From Ferrovibrio sp. (GTDB lineage Bacteria > Pseudomonadota > Alphaproteobacteria > Ferrovibrionales > Ferrovibrionaceae), in NCBI RefSeq assembly GCF_002796975.1, contig NZ_PEKV01000004.1:311561-375560 (forward strand): a stretch of DNA of 64,000 nucleotides, read 5' to 3'. Numbering within the stretch: the stretch's first letter is position 1; each line of letters begins with the position of its first letter. The position numbers and the translations under genes are program-made. This document shows positions 17,340 to 25,195 of the stretch, piece by piece. The notes under the pieces were generated by a model. That model was not told the DNA's origin. It searched no databases and saw only the letters and a program-made list of their open reading frames with translations.

Positions 17340-17492
17340 TTAACTGGCCGGCTTGTCCTCGTCGTAGAGGATGCGTTCAGCCGCACCGTCGAGATCCTGG
17401 TACTGGCCATTGCGCAGCGACCACAGGAACAGGCCCAAGCCGGCGATGCCCAGCACCAGCGACAGCGGTACGAGATAGAAGAACTCATCCAT
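17340..17492 (-). CDS. ccoS: cbb3 oxidase maturation protein CcoS
   Basis: This 50-residue single-span membrane protein is needed to insert heme and copper into cbb3 cytochrome oxidase. It starts MDEFFYLVPLSLVLGIAGLG, continues with LFLWSLRNGQYQDLDGAAERIL and ends YDEDKPAS. The FxWxxxxGQYxDLDGxxxRIL pattern is the CcoS/FixS signature. The ATG at 17490-17492 overlaps the ccoI stop as TGATG, the usual gene order. Last gene of the cbb3 operon. Confidence 0.95.
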   Translation of the reverse strand: MDEFFYLVPLSLVLGIAGLGLFLWSLRNGQYQDLDGAAERILYDEDKPAS

Positions 17493-19753
17493 CACTCCGC
17501 CCCTTCCGGCAGCGCGTCCGGCAGATTGCCCTGGGGCGCGGGAAGCGCCCGACGCAGTGGGTTCAGCCGCAGCGCATTGCCGACCACGATAATGGACGAC
17601 GAGGACATCACCAGGGCGGCGATCAAAGGCGTGATATAACCGGCAACGGCAAATGGCAGTGCGATGGCATTATAGCCGAGCGACAACACGAAATTCTGCC
17701 GGATCAGCTTTCCGGCTTGGCGCGCCACATCCATAGCCAGCGGCACCGCCGCCAGGCTGTCGCGCAGAAAGACGAAATCGGCGGCGTTACGCCCGATATC
17801 AGCAGCAGAGGCCGGCGCCATCGACGCGTGAGCAGCCGCAAGCGCCGGCGCATCATTCAGTCCGTCGCCGACCATCAGTACCTTGCGGCCCTCGGCAGCC
17901 AATGCGGCCAGACGCGCCGCCTTGCCACCCGGCAGCATGGCAGCCTGATATTCGGCAACACCGAGTTGTTGCGCGATGGCCGCCACAGTCTCCAGCCGGT
18001 CGCCCGAGAGAATCTCGACGCGCAGGCCGCGCTGGTGCAGTTGGGTCACGACATCCCTGGCGTCGGGACGCAGGCGATCGTCAAAGCATAGGGTCGCCAA
18101 CTGCACGCCATCTTTCACCAGTACGGTGCCGGCGGCCTCGTTCCCTTGACCAAGCGCCCAGCCGGCGCGACCCAGCCGATAGACGCAGCCAAGCGCTTCG
18201 GCTTCCAGACCAAGGCCGGGATGTTCCTCGATACGGGAAAATGGCAATGCGGCCCCTACCGTCGCAGCAGATATGGCGCGCGACTGCGGATGCCGCGAAT
18301 GCATGGCCATGGCAGCGGCAATAGCCAGATGCTGCGGATCTATCTCGGTGCGATTGGTAAGAGTAAGTTGCCCCAGTGTGAGCGTGCCGGTCTTGTCGAA
18401 CACCACGGTATCGATCTGATCGAGCCGTTCCAGTGCAGCGCCGTCCTTGACCATGATGCCGGCCTCGAACAACCGACGCGCCGCGACTACCTGCACCATT
18501 GGCACGGCAAGTGCCAACGCACAGGGGCAAGTAATAATCAAGACGGCAATTGCAATGGTGAGGGCGCGATGCACATCGCCCATCGCCAGCATCCAGCCGA
18601 CGAAGCTGACGAAAGCAGCGGTATGCACGACGGGGGCATAAAGCTGCGCGGCGCGATCGGCAATACGTCGATATCCGGCGCGGCCGGACTCGGCAGCTTC
18701 CATCAGACGCAGCATTTCGGCCAGAAAGGAATTCTGTGCCGTCGTCGTGGCCTGCAGTGTCAGCGGCGCGGTCAGGTTTAATGTACCGGCCTGCAGTTCG
18801 GTGCCGATACCGGCAGCCTGCGGCTGGCTTTCACCGTTGACCAGCGCGCAGTCGATATCGGAGGTACCGGCGATCACCCGACCATCGACCGGCACGCGCT
18901 CGCCAGCGGCCAGAATGATCTGCATCCCGGGCTGCAGTTCGTTGACCGGAAGATAATCGTGACTGCCATCAGCCCGGCGCACCACGGCGCCGCGTGCCGC
19001 CATACGCTCCAGGCCTTTCACTGCCTGCCGTGCACGCTCGCGCATCATGTGGTCGAGCACGCGGCCAATCAGCAGGAAGAACAGCAAAGAGATGGCTGCA
19101 TCGAAATAAGCGTATTCGCCATGAGTAACGGTGTCGTATATGCTCATGCCGAAGGCGAGCAGCACGCCGATCGAGATCGGCACGTCCATGTTGGCCTGGC
19201 CACGGCGCAGCACCTGCCAGGCCGAGCGGAAAAAGATCTGGCCCGAATACGCCGCCGACGGGATCGACACCAGCGCCGACAGCCAGTGGAACAGGTCGCG
19301 CGAGGCCGCATCGGCCCCGGCCCAGATCGACATCGAGAACAGCATCACGTTGCCGGCGGCGAAGCCCGAGATGGCCAGTGCGCGCAGCAGCTGAGTCAGC
19401 ACCGGGTCTTTGTCGTTGTCACCAGGATCGTACAGATGTGCAGGATAGCCAAGGCGATCCAGCGTGGCGAACAGCGGTGGCGGCGAGGCCTGCCGCCACT
19501 GCACCGTGACCCTTTTAGTCGACAGATTGACGCGTGCCCGGGCAATGCCGGGCAGGCTGCTCAAGCCCTGCTCAATGGTGTGGATACAGCCGCCGCAATG
19601 GATCGTCGGAACCGAGACTTCAGTCTGCTGCAGGCCATCACCAATCGAATGACTTGCCAGCAGGATTTCCTGCTGCGAAGGGCCCACCAGCCATTCCTGG
19701 CCGGTCTCCTGCGGCCGTCTTTCTGGCACATTCCCTGGCAGGCAGCAGCTCAT
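17492..19753 (-). CDS. ccoI: Cu(+)-exporting P1B-type ATPase for cbb3 oxidase assembly (CcoI/FixI)
   Basis: The 753-residue copper P-type ATPase exports Cu(I) to the periplasm for the CuB site of cbb3 oxidase. It carries an N-terminal heavy-metal domain with HCGGCIHTIEQGL, the transmembrane metal site ITCPCALALAVPMV (CPC), the phosphorylation motif DKTGTLT, an HP motif in MHSRHPQSRA and the hinge GDGLNDAPAL. The ATG at 19751-19753 opens MSCCLPGNVPERR, one base after the DUF2189 stop. The N-terminal Cys pair just after the start is common in FixI. A further in-frame start 18 codons upstream would run into the DUF2189 gene and is not favoured. Confidence 0.95.
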   Translation of the reverse strand: MSCCLPGNVPERRPQETGQEWLVGPSQQEILLASHSIGDGLQQTEVSVPTIHCGGCIHTIEQGLSSLPGIARARVNLSTKRVTVQWRQASPPPLFATLDRLGYPAHLYDPGDNDKDPVLTQLLRALAISGFAAGNVMLFSMSIWAGADAASRDLFHWLSALVSIPSAAYSGQIFFRSAWQVLRRGQANMDVPISIGVLLAFGMSIYDTVTHGEYAYFDAAISLLFFLLIGRVLDHMMRERARQAVKGLERMAARGAVVRRADGSHDYLPVNELQPGMQIILAAGERVPVDGRVIAGTSDIDCALVNGESQPQAAGIGTELQAGTLNLTAPLTLQATTTAQNSFLAEMLRLMEAAESGRAGYRRIADRAAQLYAPVVHTAAFVSFVGWMLAMGDVHRALTIAIAVLIITCPCALALAVPMVQVVAARRLFEAGIMVKDGAALERLDQIDTVVFDKTGTLTLGQLTLTNRTEIDPQHLAIAAAMAMHSRHPQSRAISAATVGAALPFSRIEEHPGLGLEAEALGCVYRLGRAGWALGQGNEAAGTVLVKDGVQLATLCFDDRLRPDARDVVTQLHQRGLRVEILSGDRLETVAAIAQQLGVAEYQAAMLPGGKAARLAALAAEGRKVLMVGDGLNDAPALAAAHASMAPASAADIGRNAADFVFLRDSLAAVPLAMDVARQAGKLIRQNFVLSLGYNAIALPFAVAGYITPLIAALVMSSSSIIVVGNALRLNPLRRALPAPQGNLPDALPEGAE

Positions 19754-19754
19754 T

Positions 19755-20555
19755 CTAGACTTCTTTGACCGGTTGCCGGATTGCCTTGTAGGCATGCCAG
19801 GTGGCATGGCCGACCAGCGGGAAGACCAGCACCAGGCCGAGCGTGCCGGTGATCAGGCTGAGCAGAAACAGCAGCAGCACGATAGCGCCCCAGGCCAGCA
19901 TGACAGCGAGATTGTTCCAGACCAAGACCATGCTGGTGCCCATCGCGGTGAAGGCGTCGACATCCTCGTTCAGCAGCATCGGGATCGAGAAGACGCTGAT
20001 GGCAAACGAAAACGCCGCGAACAACCCACCAACCGCACCGCCCACGATCAGCATAGCCCAGCCGAGCGGCGTGGTGAACAGCATCGGCGCGATATGCTCC
20101 AGTCCCGGGAACGGGGTGAGACCGAAGAACAACGCATAGATGATCACGGCGGCACGCATCCAGGTCAGCATTAGCAGGCAGAGAATGGCGCCTATGAATA
20201 GAATTTGCGCTCCGGCCTTCGCCTGTACGAACAGGATCTCGCCGAACATCACCGGCTCGCCGGCGGTGAGCCGGCGGCTTTTCTCATACAGGCCGACGGC
20301 CAGGGCCGGACCGATCACCATGAATCCAGCCAGCGCCGGGAACAGGATGTAATCGAGTTCGAGCCGGAACAGACCGACGACGATGATCAACGAAGCGAAG
20401 AAAACGCCGAAGCCGTAAAAAAGGCTGATGCTGGGTTTGACCCGGAGATCGCGCCAGCCGGCACTCAGCCAAGCGAACGCTACGCCCGGCGCAAGGTTGC
20501 GGCTGTATGCTTTTTCGCGCGGTAGCGGCGGAACAACGGCCGGAATCGTCGTCAT
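19755..20555 (-). CDS. DUF2189 integral membrane protein in the cbb3 operon
   Basis: The 266-residue polytopic protein matches the DUF2189 family (AWLSAGWRDLRVKPSISLFYGFGVFF, then FPALAGFMVIGPALAVGLYEKSRRL). About six membrane helices are visible. I recall this family lying next to cytochrome oxidase genes in alphaproteobacteria, but its function is unknown. Here it takes the place where ccoG and ccoH usually lie, between ccoP and ccoI. A role in oxidase assembly or heme/copper delivery is a reasonable guess from position only. Confidence 0.82.
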   Translation of the reverse strand: MTTIPAVVPPLPREKAYSRNLAPGVAFAWLSAGWRDLRVKPSISLFYGFGVFFASLIIVVGLFRLELDYILFPALAGFMVIGPALAVGLYEKSRRLTAGEPVMFGEILFVQAKAGAQILFIGAILCLLMLTWMRAAVIIYALFFGLTPFPGLEHIAPMLFTTPLGWAMLIVGGAVGGLFAAFSFAISVFSIPMLLNEDVDAFTAMGTSMVLVWNNLAVMLAWGAIVLLLFLLSLITGTLGLVLVFPLVGHATWHAYKAIRQPVKEV

Positions 20556-20568
20556 GGCAATCTCTCCG

Positions 20569-20751
20569 TCAGCAGGACGAGCGCGCAGCCCGGAAGTTTC
20601 CGGTCGCTTCGCCGGAAGACTTCAAATGGGCCACGCAGCCGGGCTGCGATGTGGTGGCGACATAGACCAGGTGCGCATTGGCCAGCACCAGCAGCAATAC
20701 TGCAGCGGCGATGCCGAGATATATGGCCAGCTTTTTGCGCGTCACGGTCAT
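20569..20751 (-). CDS. Small single-span membrane protein in the cbb3 operon (60 residues)
   Basis: This protein has a basic start MTVTRKK, one hydrophobic helix (about residues 8-30, with ANAHLVYVA), then a short extracytoplasmic tail with two cysteines (SQPGCVAHLK and a terminal SSC). It lies three bases after ccoP and 13 before the DUF2189 gene on the same transcript. The length is too short for CcoH/FixH (about 150 residues), yet the topology, one N-terminal anchor plus periplasmic tail, is similar. The paired cysteines could bind copper or heme or form a disulfide. This is inference, as no family is recognised. Confidence 0.75.
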   Translation of the reverse strand: MTVTRKKLAIYLGIAAAVLLLVLANAHLVYVATTSQPGCVAHLKSSGEATGNFRAARSSC

Positions 20752-20754
20752 GCT

Positions 20755-21627
20755 TCAGTTCCTGGTCTGGCGCAGGTCGAGCAGGTAGAGCGTCAGGATC
20801 TTGCGCTCCAGCGACGACAGGCGATTTTCCCAGCCCGGCATCTGGCCCTGACGCCCCCTATAAATTGTCTCGTAGATGCCCTGCAGATCGCTGCCATAAA
20901 TCCAGAAATTGTCGGTCAGGTCAGGTGCGCCGACGTCGCGCTTGCCCTTGGCATCGTCGCCGTGACAGGCAACGCAATTGGCCTCGAACACAGCCTTGCC
21001 GTCCTTCAGCGTGGCGGCAGGTGCGTCGGACTTGTGCGACAGCGAATGTACATAGGCTGCGACTTTGAGCAGCTCCGGACGCTCCAGGATATTGTCGCGA
21101 CCAAAAGCCATCATCTGAGACACGCGGGTATCGGGATGCGCGGCATTGATGCCAACGCGAATGGTTTCGGCCACTGTTTCCGGCTCACCGCCCCACAGCC
21201 AGGGAGCCTTGGCAATCGCCGGATAGCCCTTGCCGCCCTGGCCTTGCTGGCCATGGCAGACGGCGCAGTTGTCGCCGAACAGCGTGCGACCGGTCTGGCG
21301 CACGGTGCGCATGAGCGCGACATCGGCCTGCACGGCAGCATAGTCGCCGTCGATGACCTTCTGCGCCCAGACGGCGCGATCCCGCGTCGCAGCCGCCACG
21401 CTTTCCGCGACGGTCATACGCTGATCGATGCCGAGCAGGCCTCTGGTATAAGCGACGCCTGTCGGCCAGGCCGGCATCAGAATCCAGTAGCCAAGCGCGA
21501 AGATGAAGGTCGCAGCCAGGAAGAACAGCACCGCCTTCGGCACCGGGGCGTTCAGCTCCTTGATGCCGTTCCATTCATGCCCGGTCGTCATATGACCGGT
21601 GTAGGGATCGCGCTCGCCTACCGACAT
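20755..21627 (-). CDS. ccoP: cbb3 cytochrome c oxidase diheme subunit III CcoP
   Basis: The 290-residue protein is membrane-anchored with a periplasmic diheme domain. After a cytoplasmic start (MSVGERDPYTGHMTTGHEWNGIKELN) comes one helix, then two heme-c sites, CAVCHG and CVACHG, each with downstream Met ligand regions. It passes electrons from soluble cytochrome c to CcoO and CcoN. Its start overlaps ccoQ by ten bases. Confidence 0.97.
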   Translation of the reverse strand: MSVGERDPYTGHMTTGHEWNGIKELNAPVPKAVLFFLAATFIFALGYWILMPAWPTGVAYTRGLLGIDQRMTVAESVAAATRDRAVWAQKVIDGDYAAVQADVALMRTVRQTGRTLFGDNCAVCHGQQGQGGKGYPAIAKAPWLWGGEPETVAETIRVGINAAHPDTRVSQMMAFGRDNILERPELLKVAAYVHSLSHKSDAPAATLKDGKAVFEANCVACHGDDAKGKRDVGAPDLTDNFWIYGSDLQGIYETIYRGRQGQMPGWENRLSSLERKILTLYLLDLRQTRN

Positions 21628-21791
21628 GGCTTGTCCTCATCATGGATGATGTTGCGGGCCGCGTCCTCGAAGCGCTGCTTGTTGGAGGGCCAGTAGACGT
21701 AGATCAGCACACCGATCGAGAGGGCGATCAGGTAGAACAGCCCGAAGGATTTCGAGAAGGCGACGATGCTGCCGTGGTCAAAGTCGAACAT
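21618..21791 (-). CDS. ccoQ: cbb3 oxidase small subunit CcoQ/FixQ
   Basis: The 57-residue single-helix subunit stabilises the oxidase core. The translation opens MFDFDHGSIVAFSKSFGLFY, the helix runs to about residue 33, and YWPSNKQRFEDAARNII follows, the classic FixQ pattern. The ATG is at 21789-21791, four bases after the ccoO stop. The end overlaps the ccoP start by ten bases, so the two are translationally coupled. Confidence 0.95.
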   Translation of the reverse strand: MFDFDHGSIVAFSKSFGLFYLIALSIGVLIYVYWPSNKQRFEDAARNIIHDEDKPCR

Positions 21792-21795
21792 GGTG

Positions 21796-22530
21796 TTACT
21801 CCGCCTTCATCGGCGTCTTGTGGGCCGCATCGGTCAGGCGGCCGAGTATCTGCAGATACGCCACCACTGCATCCATCTCGGTCACCGTGCCGGGCAAGCC
21901 GTCAAAGGCGCGCACGTTGGTCGCCTCGCCATAACGTTCGGATACGCCAGTCGCTTCATCGCTGTCGGGCGAAGCCTGCCCGATAGCATCCTTCACCGCA
22001 TTGGCGATCTGCGCATCGCTGTAGGGCACGCCGACTTTGCGCATTGCCTTCAGATGCAGACCGAGGTCGTTCAGCTCAAGCTTGTTGCGCATCAGCCAGC
22101 CATAGGGAGGCATCTTGGACTCGACCACCACGTCGCGCGGATTGATCAGGTGCGCCACATGCCATTGATCGGAATACTTGCTGCCGACGCGAGCCAGATC
22201 AGGCCCAGTGCGCTTGGAGCCCCAGAGCATCGGGTGGTCGTATTTCGACTCCACCGCAAGCGAATATGGTCCATAGCGTTCCACTTCGTCTCGCAGTGTG
22301 CGAATCATCTGCGAATGACAGGCATAGCAGCCTTCGCGGATGTAGATGTTGCGCCCGGCCAGTTCCAGCGGGGTGTAAACACGCATATCGGGTGCCGGCT
22401 CCACCGTCTCGTCGATAGTGAACAGCGGTGCGATCTCGACCAGACCGCCGATGCTGGCGGCCACGATGACGGCCAACGTGAAACCGATGGCGCTGCGTTC
22501 CAGTTTGTAATGCAGACCGAAGATCGACAT
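21796..22530 (-). CDS. ccoO: cbb3 cytochrome c oxidase monoheme subunit II CcoO
   Basis: The 244-residue protein has one N-terminal helix and a periplasmic monoheme domain. The heme site is [14 protein letters not shown] around residue 66-79. [31 protein letters not shown] is fully typical of CcoO, and the distal Met region reads SKMPPYGWL. It lies five bases after ccoN. Confidence 0.97.
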   Translation of the reverse strand: MSIFGLHYKLERSAIGFTLAVIVAASIGGLVEIAPLFTIDETVEPAPDMRVYTPLELAGRNIYIREGCYACHSQMIRTLRDEVERYGPYSLAVESKYDHPMLWGSKRTGPDLARVGSKYSDQWHVAHLINPRDVVVESKMPPYGWLMRNKLELNDLGLHLKAMRKVGVPYSDAQIANAVKDAIGQASPDSDEATGVSERYGEATNVRAFDGLPGTVTEMDAVVAYLQILGRLTDAAHKTPMKAE

Positions 22531-22535
22531 CTGAC

Positions 22536-24173
22536 CTACTCCCCGGCCGCGGCGGGATTGCCGATCACGGCTTCATCGCCGGTTTCGACATTGGCCGCCA
22601 TGCGGATGGTCATCAACACATTGTAGAATCCGATGATGGCGCCGAGCAGGAACAGCAGGCCGCCGAAAGCGCGCGCAAAATAGTACGGATGCATCGCCAC
22701 CAGCGAGTCGATGAACGAGTATGACAGCGTGCCGCTTTCGTTGTACGTGCGCCACATCAAGCCCTGGATCACGCCCGAGTTCCACATCGCGAAGACATAG
22801 ATCAGCGTGCCGGCCATCGCGAGCCAGAAGTGCCATTCGATCAGCTTGGGCGAGTACATGCGCGGCTGCTTCCACAGCCAGGGCACGACGGCGTAGATCG
22901 AGCCGAAGGTGATCAGCGCCACCCAGCCCAGCGCGCCGGCATGCACGTGGCCGACCGTCCAGTCGGTGTAATGCGACAGCGAATTCACCGCGCGGATCGC
23001 CATGAACGAACCTTCGAAGGTGGAGAGGCCATAAAAGATCGCCGCCATCATCATGAAGCGCAAAGTGGCGTCATCGCGCACCTTGTGCCAGGCACCGTTC
23101 AGCGTCAGCAGCGCATTGGTGGCCGAGGCCCAGCTGGGCACCAGCAGCATCACCGAGAAAGTCATGCCCAGCGTCTGCACCCAGTGCGGCAGCGCCGTGT
23201 AATGCAGATGGTGCGAGCCCGCCCACATATACATGAAGGTGATGCCCCAGAAGCTAATGATCGACAGGCGATACGAGAAGATCGGACGGCCGGCTCGCTT
23301 GGGCATGTAGTAGTACATCATACCGAGGAAGCCCGCGGTCAGGAAGAAGGCGACGGCGTTATGACCGTACCACCATTGCGTCATCGCATCCTGCACACCG
23401 GAAAAGGCTGAATAGCTTTTGGCCTGATTCCAGGCGATCGGCATGGCCAGGTTGTTGACGATATGCAGGATCGCCACCACCAGGATGAAGGCCATGTAAT
23501 ACCAGTTTGCCACATAAATATGCGGCTCGCGACGGCGCGCCAGCGTGCGCAGGTAGATCAGGAAATAGGTAACCCACACGATCACCAGCCAGATATCGGC
23601 ATACCATTCCGGTTCGGCATATTCCTTCGACTGGGTGATGCCCATGAAGTAGCCGCTGATAGCGATCAGGCAGAACAGGTTGTAGCCGAGCAGCACGAAC
23701 CATGGGCTCAACTGGTCAGGCAGGCGTGCCCGCGTTGTACGCTGCAGAACGTGGAATGACGTTGCGATCAGCGCATTGCCGCCAAAGCCGAAGATCACGC
23801 CGGTGGTGTGGGCGGGACGGATACGACCGAAGCTGGACCAGGCCGCGTCGAAGGTGAGATCGGGATAGACCAGCTGCCAGGCAACCCAGTCGCCGATGAA
23901 CATACCAAAGATCGCCCAGAGCATCGCCACCACGATGCCGACCTTGCTGGGATCGTCGTAGTAATGCTCAAGCCGCGCTTCGCTCGGCTCGGGTGCGAAG
24001 TAGCCGTTGGCCAGCACGAAAATCATCACGATAGAGCAGACGACAACCAGCCAGCCATGCATGCCGATCGGGTCATGCTGTCCGGCCGCCGCCATCACGA
24101 GGCCAAGGCATCCCAGCGCGATCAGAATGATCAGGCCCAGGAAGCGTTCATTCTGGGTAAGCTGCGTAACCAT
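22536..24173 (-). CDS. ccoN: cbb3 cytochrome c oxidase catalytic subunit I CcoN
   Basis: The 545-residue heme-copper oxidase core has about 12 to 14 helices. Low-spin heme ligands lie in HTTGVIFG and in the region HVHAGALGW. The CuB ligands are in [11 protein letters not shown] and GSHHLHYT. It reduces O2 at high affinity and pumps protons, so the host can respire at low oxygen. The start ATG at 24171-24173 gives [11 protein letters not shown] behind GGTGGGAAG. A longer in-frame reading adds 18 residues with no family match. First gene of the operon. No clear FNR/FixK box (TTGAT-N4-ATCAA) is visible upstream. Confidence 0.97.
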   Translation of the reverse strand: MVTQLTQNERFLGLIILIALGCLGLVMAAAGQHDPIGMHGWLVVVCSIVMIFVLANGYFAPEPSEARLEHYYDDPSKVGIVVAMLWAIFGMFIGDWVAWQLVYPDLTFDAAWSSFGRIRPAHTTGVIFGFGGNALIATSFHVLQRTTRARLPDQLSPWFVLLGYNLFCLIAISGYFMGITQSKEYAEPEWYADIWLVIVWVTYFLIYLRTLARRREPHIYVANWYYMAFILVVAILHIVNNLAMPIAWNQAKSYSAFSGVQDAMTQWWYGHNAVAFFLTAGFLGMMYYYMPKRAGRPIFSYRLSIISFWGITFMYMWAGSHHLHYTALPHWVQTLGMTFSVMLLVPSWASATNALLTLNGAWHKVRDDATLRFMMMAAIFYGLSTFEGSFMAIRAVNSLSHYTDWTVGHVHAGALGWVALITFGSIYAVVPWLWKQPRMYSPKLIEWHFWLAMAGTLIYVFAMWNSGVIQGLMWRTYNESGTLSYSFIDSLVAMHPYYFARAFGGLLFLLGAIIGFYNVLMTIRMAANVETGDEAVIGNPAAAGE

Positions 24174-24604
24174 CGTCGTCTTCCCACCGATAATCCGTTT
24201 GCATGAAAGGTAATCCGATACCCGCAAGAGCGGTACTCGGAAATGATGGGATATATTGCCGCAGAATCAGTGAGCATTTTCGAGTCACTACGAAATTCGT
24301 ATGCGGCGCGGCATGTACGCGGCAACTACGTCACATCCATCATAGCCGAGAGAGAATCGTTAATTGTGCTGGTGTCTCAAATGCTTCCGATTAGCGTCCC
24401 CGCACAATACGACGCCACCGCATCATGCTTCACTATGCTAAGGGATAGGTGAGCCTGTCCGCAGGGATGGATGTGTTCGCCAGAACGACACCGCTAAATA
24501 TTCGGTAACCTGCCGGGTCGCAGGCACACTGCAGACATCATCGGTCGATGCGGGTACCGACGAGATCACGCGATCCTCGCAGTACGCGCCAGACACGAGC
24601 GAAA
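24174..24604. promoter_or_regulatory. 431-base gap: ccoN promoter region and 3' side of the Lrp gene
   Basis: The sequence is less GC-rich than its surroundings and holds no convincing gene. A perfect 13-base palindrome, TACGAAATTCGTA, lies at 24289-24301, about 116 bases upstream of the ccoN start, and is the only strong symmetric site I see. I searched for TTGAT-N4-ATCAA on both strands without success. A short stem, CCTGC/GCAGG, near 24511-24526 after the Lrp gene is too weak to call a terminator. Confidence 0.5.
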
Positions 24605-25081
24605 TCAGCCGACCGGCAGCGCCGTGGTATACTTCACCTGCTTGAGCGCAAAGCTGGATTTGATGCTCGCAACACCGGGAATCCTCGTCAGATGGTCGAG
24701 CAGGAAACGCTCGTAGTCATGCAGGCTGCCGACGACGACGCGCAGCAGATAGTCGAAATCGCCGGTCATCAGATAGCATTCCATCACTTCCGGTCGCTTG
24801 CGCACCGCTTTCTGGAAGGTTTCCAGCGCTGTCTCGATCTGCTTGTCGAGCGACACGCTGGTGAAGATGCTGATCGACAGGCCGAGCGCTTCCGGATCGA
24901 CCAGGGTGACGTATTTCGTGATCACCCCCGCCTCCTCCAGCGCCTTCACCCGGCGCCAGCAGGGCGAGGCCGAGATGCCGACCTGAGCGGATAGTTCCTG
25001 GCTGGAAAGGCGCGCATTATCCTGCAGCGCCTTGACGATTCTTTTGTCGATCTGATCCAGCACGACAACTTCTTTGCTCAT
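24605..25081 (-). CDS. Lrp/AsnC-family transcriptional regulator
   Basis: The 158-residue protein has an N-terminal helix-turn-helix (LDQIDKRIVKALQDNARLS, then ELSAQVGISASPCWRRVKALEEAGVI, about residues 8-50) and a C-terminal RAM ligand domain (ECYLMTGDFDYLLRVVVGSLHDYERFL). The ATG at 25079-25081 follows AGGTGGG. Longer readings lack the family pattern. It is divergent from the E1 ketoacid dehydrogenase gene with a 114-base shared promoter, the typical layout of a local Lrp-type activator such as BkdR or MdeR. An amino acid or its ketoacid is the likely effector. Confidence 0.94.
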   Translation of the reverse strand: MSKEVVVLDQIDKRIVKALQDNARLSSQELSAQVGISASPCWRRVKALEEAGVITKYVTLVDPEALGLSISIFTSVSLDKQIETALETFQKAVRKRPEVMECYLMTGDFDYLLRVVVGSLHDYERFLLDHLTRIPGVASIKSSFALKQVKYTTALPVG

Positions 25082-25094
25082 AACCCACCTCACA

Positions 25095-25141
25095 CGCAAA
25101 GATTTTGCGAAAACTATAGATATGGCGGGATGGTTTGCAAA
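25095..25141. promoter_or_regulatory. Candidate Lrp-type operators in the lrp-E1 divergent promoter
   Basis: Two symmetric sites lie between the divergent genes: CGCAAAGATTTTGCG (25095-25109, perfect 6-bp arms around GAT) and TTTGCAAA (25134-25141, perfect). Both share TTTGC/GCAAA half-sites. Their centres are 35-36 bases apart, near three helical turns, as expected for a multimeric Lrp protein. The AT-rich stretch between them could hold the promoters. Confidence 0.5.
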
Positions 25142-25195
25142 GCTATGTCCGCTGGAACCGATTAGGGTCCGGGATATTTGGCTAGGGTGAAAACC

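Noticed and set aside
24131-24325. N-terminal extension or small gene upstream of ccoN on the minus strand
   Set aside because: It overlaps the ccoN start in a different frame and lacks any recognisable pattern.
24203-24452. Small plus-strand open frames upstream of ccoN
   Set aside because: No ribosome-binding site, no family pattern, and they cover the expected ccoN promoter.
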